Shown here one piece after another: positions 1 through 4,213 of a stretch of 8,280 nucleotides of DNA. A program made the position numbers and the translations under genes. The notes beneath the pieces are model-generated. The model worked only from the letters and a program-made list of their open reading frames with translations. It did not search any database and was not told where the DNA came from. The stretch's first letter is position 1; every line of letters begins with the position of its first letter. This DNA is from CAZFHL01 sp964519145 (lineage in GTDB: Bacteria > Patescibacteriota > Minisyncoccia > Phycocordibacterales > WO2-35-19), in the NCBI GenBank assembly GCA_964519145.1, contig CAZFHL010000030.1, positions 1 through 8,280 of the forward strand, written 5' to 3'.

Positions 1-495
1 AGTAACTGTTTTTGTATTAGAAGAATTACTATCTAAAATCTTTATAGATTGATTTGTTGTAAATTCTTTTAAACTATTCCTACCTGTTGCATTTATATTG
101 ATAGTAAAATTACCCACAGAATTATCTCTGTAATAAAATGTTTTGTTAGCTGTATTAGTGCTCATATATTTAGTAGCACTATTTCCAGAACTATTTAAAA
201 ATTCACCTGTTTTAGAGGTTGAGGTAAAATCAATATCAATAGTTTCATTTGTTTGTATTAAATTACCAGAGGAATCTTGTGTTTGAATTGTAATAGCATT
301 TGATATCTCATTTTTACCTATCACCTGTTCTTCTGTTATAAAGACAATTTTAGAAACATCTGCAAATATTATTTTTGGAAAAAATGTCAAAAATATTATT
401 AATAAAAACAGAAAAGAGAAATTTTTATATTTTTTAACGAAAAGGCAATTTATAAAAAATTTAATTAATTTATTAAGGTTTTCTTTTAGAATCAT
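1..495 (-). CDS. Secreted/membrane Ig-like surface protein, C-terminus cut off by window edge
   Basis: The frame stays open from an ATG at 495 to base 1, giving the first 165 residues of a longer protein. Residues 1-24 are Lys/Asn-rich and cytoplasmic. Residues 25-45 are strongly hydrophobic (FLFLLIIFLTFF) and end in IIFA before Asp46, so this is either a cleavable signal peptide or an N-terminal anchor. From about residue 48 the sequence alternates beta strands and turns, with segments such as ITIQTQDSSGN, TKYMSTNTANKTFYY and VGNFTINI. I recall this pattern from Ig-like/invasin-like domains in Patescibacteria surface proteins. The ATG overlaps the stop of the small upstream gene (TAATG), so translation is probably coupled; no Shine-Dalgarno is visible. 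Export and Ig-like fold are inferred from sequence character. The ligand or enzymatic role is unknown because the rest of the gene is missing. Confidence 0.8.
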   Translation of the reverse strand, partial: MILKENLNKLIKFFINCLFVKKYKNFSFLFLLIIFLTFFPKIIFADVSKIVFITEEQVIGKNEISNAITIQTQDSSGNLIQTNETIDIDFTSTSKTGEFLNSSGNSATKYMSTNTANKTFYYRDNSVGNFTININATGRNSLKEFTTNQSIKILDSNSSNTKTVT

Positions 496-635
496 TATTT
501 TGATATAACAGATGCAGATTGATTTGTTTTTTCATTTGTAAAAGTATTTGTAACAAACATAACAAAAAGACTTACACACACAATACACAAAAACCCAAAA
601 GTAAGCTTTATAAAATTTCGATAACGATAAAACAT
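495..635 (-). CDS. Small single-pass membrane peptide, 46 aa
   Basis: ATG at 635 and TAA at 495-497 give 46 codons. The product has a basic N-terminus (MFYRYRNFIK), one hydrophobic helix at residues 11-28 (LTFGFLCIVCVSLFVMFV), and a polar Asn/Thr/Ser-rich tail, so the expected topology is N-in with the tail outside. Its stop shares one base with the ATG of the following gene (TAATG), a typical translational-coupling arrangement. This is the main reason to believe such a short frame. It is the first frame after the terminator of the surface-protein gene, so a new transcript probably starts between 636 and 680, but no convincing promoter was found there. I recognise no family. A partner or chaperone of the downstream secreted protein, or simply a leader cistron, are both possible. 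Confidence 0.6.
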   Translation of the reverse strand: MFYRYRNFIKLTFGFLCIVCVSLFVMFVTNTFTNEKTNQSASVISK

Positions 636-680
636 ATAATAATTTTATCACTATAAACCTTTTATTCAAGCAAAATTTAT

Positions 681-710
681 AAAAACAAAAACACCGCATA
701 AAGCGGTGTT
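681..710 (-). terminator. Rho-independent terminator of the surface-protein gene
   Basis: On the minus strand, AACACCGC (703-710), a five-base loop, and GCGGTGTT (690-697) form a perfect 8-bp GC-rich stem. A T-rich tract (TTTGTTTTT, 681-689) follows. It lies about 60 nt past the stop codon at 769. The opposite strand reads TTCTTGTTTTT after the same stem, so it may act weakly in both directions. It separates the surface-protein transcript from the two genes to its left. Confidence 0.88.
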
Positions 711-768
711 CTTGTTTTTACTTTAGCAAACCTAACCGTAGCTAGATTGCTTTAGTAAAGAGACTACA

Positions 769-2721
769 TTAAGGGAAGCTTACATCAGATGTTCTCCAAT
801 CTGCTTCTCCTGCCATAAATGTTGTTGTAGGAGAAACTGCACTACCACCTGCCCATTGTATACCTTCAAAACCAATTGAGTATAGTCCTGTTGAAAGCGC
901 TGTGCTATCAACTTTTCTACCATTGATTTGGAATGTTACAGGAACTGTTACTTCAGAACCTTCAGCCAATGTAAAGCTGTTTGTCAAACCAGAAGTTGTG
1001 ACACCGCTTGGAGTTGTAAATGAAGTTGAAGTTGATTGTGCACTAACAGTACCGTCGTAAGCACCATTTCTGTAAACCTTGAAGCTAGCTGTTGAGCTTG
1101 CAAACATAGGAGTACCAGAAGCAGCTGTACCGAACATTATATCACCTCCTACAGCTTTAACTTTGATGTTAAATGTAGCTGTAAGTGTTGATGTACTTAG
1201 AGGTGAGCTGTTTGTTTGAGCTACACCTGAAGTTGTTACGCTCTTAGATACAAGTGTTACTTCAGGACCAAGGTTTCTAATACCTATTTGGTAACCTGTA
1301 GCTGTACCTGTTTTTTCAGAAGCACTCAAAGAGTCACCTACTGAATTTTCTGCAAGCATACCTGTTGAAGAAGCTGTCGCTATGAAGTTTGCGAGAGTTG
1401 CGTTAGCACTTCTTACATCAACCTTAACTGTCAAAGTTTTTGTAGTATCTTTTGGAACTACATAATCAAAGTCAGAGAAGTTTGCATATCCTGATGAGTT
1501 TACAGTTGCATTGTCCAATTCTGTATTACCATCAAAAAGGTAAACAGTAGTTGAAGCATTTGCACCACCACCTCCAGTCTTAGCTACACCAATAACAGCG
1601 TCTGTAATTTCTACAGCATCTTTTTCAGCCTTAACATCAAATGTCAAAACTGAAAGTTTATCTAGTTCATTTTCATCTGAACCAGCAGAAGCCACTACAT
1701 CCATTTTCTTAGGAGATGAAGTGTTTAGAGATACTTTCAATGTTGCAGAATCTGCAAGAGTATCATCTATAGTTGTGCTTCTTGAAATGCTTGTTCCGCC
1801 AGCGTATTGATCAATACCTGCTCCATCTACACCTCTAACTCCATCTGTAGCCAAAGTTATTGTGTAAGAAGTTTGGTCAGCAGAATCTACTGTACCATAT
1901 ACGTCAGCTTTAATTGTAACGTTTTTCTTTGCACCTTTTGGAACTACTAGATTAAATCCTGAGATTGTTATGTAGTAAGTACCACCATCTTTAATAACAG
2001 TAGAAGAATTTAGATCTACTGAAGCTAAAGTATCAGAACCACTAGTTACATAAAACTTTTTGTAAATTTTATTGTATATAGTTGTTGAGCTACCAAGAGC
2101 TATTTTGATTCTTTGAACTGCGATGTCTGAGTTTTTAGCTTCTACATCAAAGCCCAAAATACCTTTCATAGAATCTCCTTCGTATGCTGTTGAAACCAAA
2201 CCTGAGTTTGATTGAGTTACAGCAAGAGTACCTTCTGCTCCAACTGTTGATATACCTGTTGAACCAGAGTTTGTTGTACCACCTGTTGTTGATGAGCTAC
2301 CTGTTGAACACATTGCATTCAATTTTGCTCTAGTCATTGGACCAAAGTATCCAGCAGCTGGAGAAATACCAGCTTCTGCTTGATATTTAGCAAGAGCAGC
2401 TCTAGTTAATGAACCGAAATTTCCATAAGAAACTCCAGCAGGCATAACTAAGTAACCCTTTGACACAAGCCATTTTTGTAGATCAGAAACTTGTGAACCT
2501 GTTGATCCAACAGTAAGATCGCTAGTAAACATAGCGCAAGAAGAACTAGATGATGATGAACCACCAGCAACTTGTGCTTGAAGTTGGGCAATCATAGCTA
2601 ACAAGCTATTGATTTGAGCTGTAAGTTCAGCAGTAGTTTGAGCGCTAGCTGGTATAGCTACAGTGCTCAAAACCATCGTCAAACCAACAACACCCGCAAA
2701 CAATTTTGATTTTAATTTCAT
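769..2721 (-). CDS. S-layer-like secreted surface protein with peptidoglycan-binding domain
   Basis: Complete 650-residue protein. Residues 1-27 are a classic signal peptide (MKLKSKLFAG, hydrophobic core, AIPASA before Gln28). Residues 29-53 form a short Leu/Gln/Ala coiled coil (LTAQINSLLAMIAQLQAQ), then a run of serines. Residues 62-138 match the peptidoglycan-binding-like fold (VGSTGSQVSDLQKWL, GNFGSLTRAALAKYQ, GYFGPMTRAKLN). The only two cysteines, C62 and C138, bracket this domain and could form a disulfide. After a Gly/Ser/Thr linker come three beta-rich repeats of about 160 residues. They are aligned by FDVEAK (191), FDVKAE (361) and FNIKVK (517), and by VVPKG..K..TIKADV (259), VVPKDTTKTLTVKVDV (421) and LAEGSEVTVPVTFQI (585). 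No membrane anchor or sorting signal is seen at the C-terminus, so retention probably comes from wall binding or self-assembly. S-layer function is inferred from layout, size and composition. ATG at 2721 fits the signal peptide exactly, though no Shine-Dalgarno precedes it. Confidence 0.88.
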   Translation of the reverse strand: MKLKSKLFAGVVGLTMVLSTVAIPASAQTTAELTAQINSLLAMIAQLQAQVAGGSSSSSSSCAMFTSDLTVGSTGSQVSDLQKWLVSKGYLVMPAGVSYGNFGSLTRAALAKYQAEAGISPAAGYFGPMTRAKLNAMCSTGSSSTTGGTTNSGSTGISTVGAEGTLAVTQSNSGLVSTAYEGDSMKGILGFDVEAKNSDIAVQRIKIALGSSTTIYNKIYKKFYVTSGSDTLASVDLNSSTVIKDGGTYYITISGFNLVVPKGAKKNVTIKADVYGTVDSADQTSYTITLATDGVRGVDGAGIDQYAGGTSISRSTTIDDTLADSATLKVSLNTSSPKKMDVVASAGSDENELDKLSVLTFDVKAEKDAVEITDAVIGVAKTGGGGANASTTVYLFDGNTELDNATVNSSGYANFSDFDYVVPKDTTKTLTVKVDVRSANATLANFIATASSTGMLAENSVGDSLSASEKTGTATGYQIGIRNLGPEVTLVSKSVTTSGVAQTNSSPLSTSTLTATFNIKVKAVGGDIMFGTAASGTPMFASSTASFKVYRNGAYDGTVSAQSTSTSFTTPSGVTTSGLTNSFTLAEGSEVTVPVTFQINGRKVDSTALSTGLYSIGFEGIQWAGGSAVSPTTTFMAGEADWRTSDVSFP

Positions 2722-2790
2722 AAATTTTTTAATTTCAGATTATTTTTACTATTATTGATAATTTTTTTGTAAAAATAAAAAGAAAGTTGA

Positions 2791-2819
2791 TAAACAAAAC
2801 TTTTATAAAGTTTTGTTTA
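2791..2819 (-). promoter_or_regulatory. Perfect 13-bp stem-loop in the 5' leader of the surface-protein mRNA
   Basis: Bases 2791-2803 pair perfectly with 2807-2819 around a three-base loop (arms TAAACAAAACTTT and AAAGTTTTGTTTA). The stem is AT-rich. The minus-strand sequence beyond it is T-rich but interrupted, so it is not a strong terminator. If transcription starts from the nearest promoter candidate (start near 2829), the stem sits about 10 nt from the mRNA 5' end, where such structures are known to protect mRNAs from decay. That role is inferred. Confidence 0.6.
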
Positions 2820-2835
2820 AACTAATAATAACTGA

Positions 2836-2864
2836 ATAATTGAAGAGGTATTAACCTCTGTCAC
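2836..2864 (-). promoter_or_regulatory. Candidate proximal promoter of the surface-protein gene, with palindromic spacer
   Basis: On the minus strand, GTGACA (2859-2864, 5/6 to the -35 consensus), a 17-bp spacer and AATTAT (2836-2841, 4/6 to the -10 consensus). Expected start is near 2829, giving a leader of about 108 nt. The spacer is almost filled by the inverted repeat AGAGGT-N4-ACCTCT (2844-2859), which looks like a regulator site. The -10 match is only moderate, and such boxes are easy to find in AT-rich DNA. Confidence 0.4.
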
Positions 2865-2889
2865 ATAATTACTTTAAAAAGCAATATGT

Positions 2890-2899
2890 CGCAAACAAA
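2890..2899 (-). repeat. Direct repeat copy 1, CGCAAACAAA
   Basis: The 10-bp sequence CGCAAACAAA matches the copy at 3069-3078, 179 bp away in the same orientation. Partial identity continues to the left (CAA-N5-CGC in both). On the minus strand each copy reads TTTGTTTGCG followed five bases later by TTG. Here the TTG belongs to TTGCTT, with no obvious -10 at the proper distance. Confidence 0.45.
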
Positions 2900-3034
2900 T
2901 CAGTTTTTTAAGACTGACCTCAACTAAATCATTGATCAAGCTTTATTCGACAAGAATGATCAGTTTAGTGAAAATGTAAAAAAGATTATCTGTAAATACC
3001 TACCATAAAAAGTACATAGCTTCCTTAGTAATGA

Positions 3035-3063
3035 ATTATTTTTATAACCTATTTGATTGTCAA
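3035..3063 (-). promoter_or_regulatory. Candidate promoter, strongest in the surface-protein upstream region
   Basis: On the minus strand, TTGACA (3058-3063, perfect -35), exactly 17 bp, then AATAAT (3035-3040, 5/6 to the -10 consensus). Transcription would start near 3028. It would give either a roughly 300-nt leader on the surface-protein mRNA or a separate small RNA. The repeat TTTGTTTGCG lies five bases upstream of the -35 box. Confidence 0.55.
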
Positions 3064-3068
3064 AGTAC

Positions 3069-3078
3069 CGCAAACAAA
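3069..3078 (-). repeat. Direct repeat copy 2, CGCAAACAAA
   Basis: Second copy of the 10-bp repeat, placed directly upstream of the TTGACA promoter on the minus strand, where an activator site or upstream promoter element would be expected. A 9-bp version (CGCAAACAA) also occurs within the surface-protein signal-peptide codons at 2695-2703, which is probably chance. Confidence 0.45.
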
Positions 3079-3164
3079 CCTACACCTAACAATTTTAACC
3101 CATAAATCCATTGTTATCAAAAATAAATGTGGATAAGGTGTTATAAATTAAAGGCGAAACGGTC

Positions 3165-3200
3165 AACCTAAAGTATTGCATATTTTTAGGTTTGGGTCAA
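3165..3200 (-). promoter_or_regulatory. Candidate distal promoter overlapped by an inverted repeat
   Basis: On the minus strand, TTGACC (3195-3200), a 17-bp spacer ending in TGC (extended -10 feature), and AATACT (3172-3177), with a start near 3165. An 8-bp inverted repeat, AACCTAAA (3165-3172) and TTTAGGTT (3185-3192), covers the spacer, the edge of the -10 and the start site. It could be an operator or, since it lies about 60 nt past the regulator's stop, a poor terminator stem without a U-run. The two readings cannot be separated from sequence alone. Confidence 0.35.
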
Positions 3201-3250
3201 ATAACAAAATATTTATTATCTATCCGAAATCTAAAAATTAATACAAATAT

Positions 3251-3994
3251 TTAAACAACAAAGTACTTACTCCACCTTCTTTCTCCAATTTTCCTTAATT
3301 TACCCTCATTTATAAGTGATATCAACTCTCTTTGTACTGTTTTTTCACTACAACCAACTATATTTGGCAATATGTCTTTTATGCCACAACCATTGTTGTC
3401 TTTTATAAAAGAAAGAACCGCTTCTCTTCTTTGCTCTTTCCTTTTATTATTTTCTTTTTTATCATGATCATTTTTTGAAATGATAGGGTTATTTTTTTCA
3501 ATAACGTTATTAACGTTTTTATTGTCTAAAATTTTTGTATTTTTATCTAAAACTGATTTTTGATTATACATATTTATATATTTAGAATCAAACAGATTTT
3601 CTTTTTTTGAATCAAAAATATTTTCAACTGAATCAATATTGTTGTTTTCAAAATTATCCACAAGATCTGATAATTGTTTTATAAAATTTTGAAATGATTC
3701 TCTTAATATGGATCCATTCATTTTTGATATAAGACCAGATACCGCCGCAATGTCTAATACAGACATTAATTCAAGGGCATTTTTTTCTATGTCTAATATA
3801 ATTTTTTTAGTATCTGAAAAATTACTGTCTTTTAATTTTACAGAATAAGAGACTATATTCAGAGACAGTCCTTTTAGTTTATTTTTTAAATCAATATTGT
3901 CTTCAATTATATTAGCAACCATAAAAACAGCAGATGCTAGCCTATGTGTCTTATTGTAAACCAACATAAATTCTGACTTTTTGTTTTGTATCAT
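3251..3994 (-). CDS. Winged-helix DNA-binding regulator with helical N-terminal domain
   Basis: Complete 247-residue protein. Residues 1-114 look fully alpha-helical with no membrane segment (for example HRLASAVFMVANIIEDN, KIILDIEKNALELMSVL), resembling a four-helix-bundle-like sensing or dimerisation module. Residues 115-185 are an Asn/Lys/Asp-rich low-complexity linker. Residues 186-247 form a winged helix of DeoR-like type: first helix EAVLSFIKDN, second helix GIKDILPNI, recognition helix CSEKTVQRELISLINEG, and wing KLRKIGERRWSKYFVV. I associate this C-terminal pattern with uncharacterised Patescibacteria regulators. ATG at 3994 suits the promoter at 4053-4080; a second Met at residue 10 is an alternative start. 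The gene is transcribed away from ftsK across a shared control region with palindromes, which suggests it regulates itself and possibly ftsK-recA or the surface protein downstream. Target and effector are unknown. Confidence 0.8.
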   Translation of the reverse strand: MIQNKKSEFMLVYNKTHRLASAVFMVANIIEDNIDLKNKLKGLSLNIVSYSVKLKDSNFSDTKKIILDIEKNALELMSVLDIAAVSGLISKMNGSILRESFQNFIKQLSDLVDNFENNNIDSVENIFDSKKENLFDSKYINMYNQKSVLDKNTKILDNKNVNNVIEKNNPIISKNDHDKKENNKRKEQRREAVLSFIKDNNGCGIKDILPNIVGCSEKTVQRELISLINEGKLRKIGERRWSKYFVV

Positions 3995-4027
3995 AAAATT
4001 GTCTTTTTTAAATTAAAGGTCATATAA

Positions 4028-4048
4028 AAGACTATGTTTATTTGTCTT
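4028..4048. promoter_or_regulatory. Inverted repeat AAGAC-N11-GTCTT at the regulator's transcription start
   Basis: Arms at 4028-4032 and 4044-4048 are perfectly inverted and extend with one mismatch into ATATA/TATAT. The site straddles the expected start (near 4046) of the regulator mRNA, a usual place for a repressor operator. The half-site AAAGAC recurs at 4100-4105, and in inverted form (GTCTTT) at 4001-4006. Confidence 0.4.
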
Positions 4049-4052
4049 ATAT

Positions 4053-4080
4053 ATTATACATGGATTTGTACAAATGTCAA
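4053..4080 (-). promoter_or_regulatory. Near-consensus promoter of the winged-helix regulator
   Basis: On the minus strand, TTGACA (4075-4080) and TATAAT (4053-4058) are both perfect consensus hexamers, separated by 16 bp, with TG just before the -10. Transcription would start near 4046, leaving a leader of about 52 nt before the ATG at 3994. A promoter this strong in front of a regulator gene implies repression, consistent with the palindrome in its spacer. Confidence 0.75.
4064..4075. promoter_or_regulatory. 12-bp perfect palindrome in promoter spacer, putative operator
   Basis: ATTTGTACAAAT is a perfect palindrome lying in the spacer of the regulator promoter and touching its -35 box. A bound dimer would block RNA polymerase. 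Binding by the adjacent winged-helix protein is an inference from position; it does not match a LexA box that I know. Confidence 0.5.
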
Positions 4081-4099
4081 TCAATACATCATCTATATT

Positions 4100-4122
4100 A
4101 AAGACATCATATTATGTCCTTT
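4100..4122. promoter_or_regulatory. Inverted repeat around GACAT-N6-ATGTC, putative operator
   Basis: GACAT (4103-4107) and ATGTC (4114-4118) are perfect inverted arms. With one bulged base the symmetry extends to AAAGACAT and ATGTCCTTT (4100-4122). The half-site AAAGAC and arm spacing resemble the inverted repeat at 4028-4048. It lies upstream of the regulator promoter and about 90 bp before ftsK, so one protein bound at both places could act on both directions. Confidence 0.4.
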
Positions 4123-4213
4123 TAAAGAAGTCAAAGATTTTTGTTTAAAACTTTAAAAAATTAACCACAACAAAATCTATTATATGTTTATATATAATGG
4201 TATTATTGTATTT

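Larger units (their letters stand above)
2722..3250. other. 529-bp non-coding region upstream of the surface-protein gene
   Basis: I found no open frame here that I would call a gene. The stretch lies between the stop of the winged-helix regulator and the start of the surface-protein gene, both on the minus strand. It contains three promoter-like sequences pointing at the surface-protein gene, a 10-bp direct repeat, several inverted repeats and a 13-bp stem near the start of the expected leader. No U-run terminator follows the regulator gene, so read-through from it is possible. Confidence 0.6.

Noticed and set aside
711..768. Repeated CTTTAG and AGCAA/TTGCT arms between the surface-protein stop and its terminator.
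   Set aside because: Arms of about five bases with a long loop are not significant in this base composition.
3000..3017. Five-codon frame MYFLW on the minus strand preceded by AAGGAA, as a possible leader peptide just after the TTGACA promoter.
   Set aside because: Too short to distinguish from chance; no run of regulatory codons and no paired terminator/antiterminator structure.
3128..3136. TGTGGATAA, an exact DnaA-box sequence (TTATCCACA on the minus strand) in the AT-rich non-coding region, suggesting a replication origin.
   Set aside because: Only one exact box was seen, with a poor neighbour (TTATCAAAA at 3114), and no dnaA or dnaN nearby. A single 9-mer does not support an origin.
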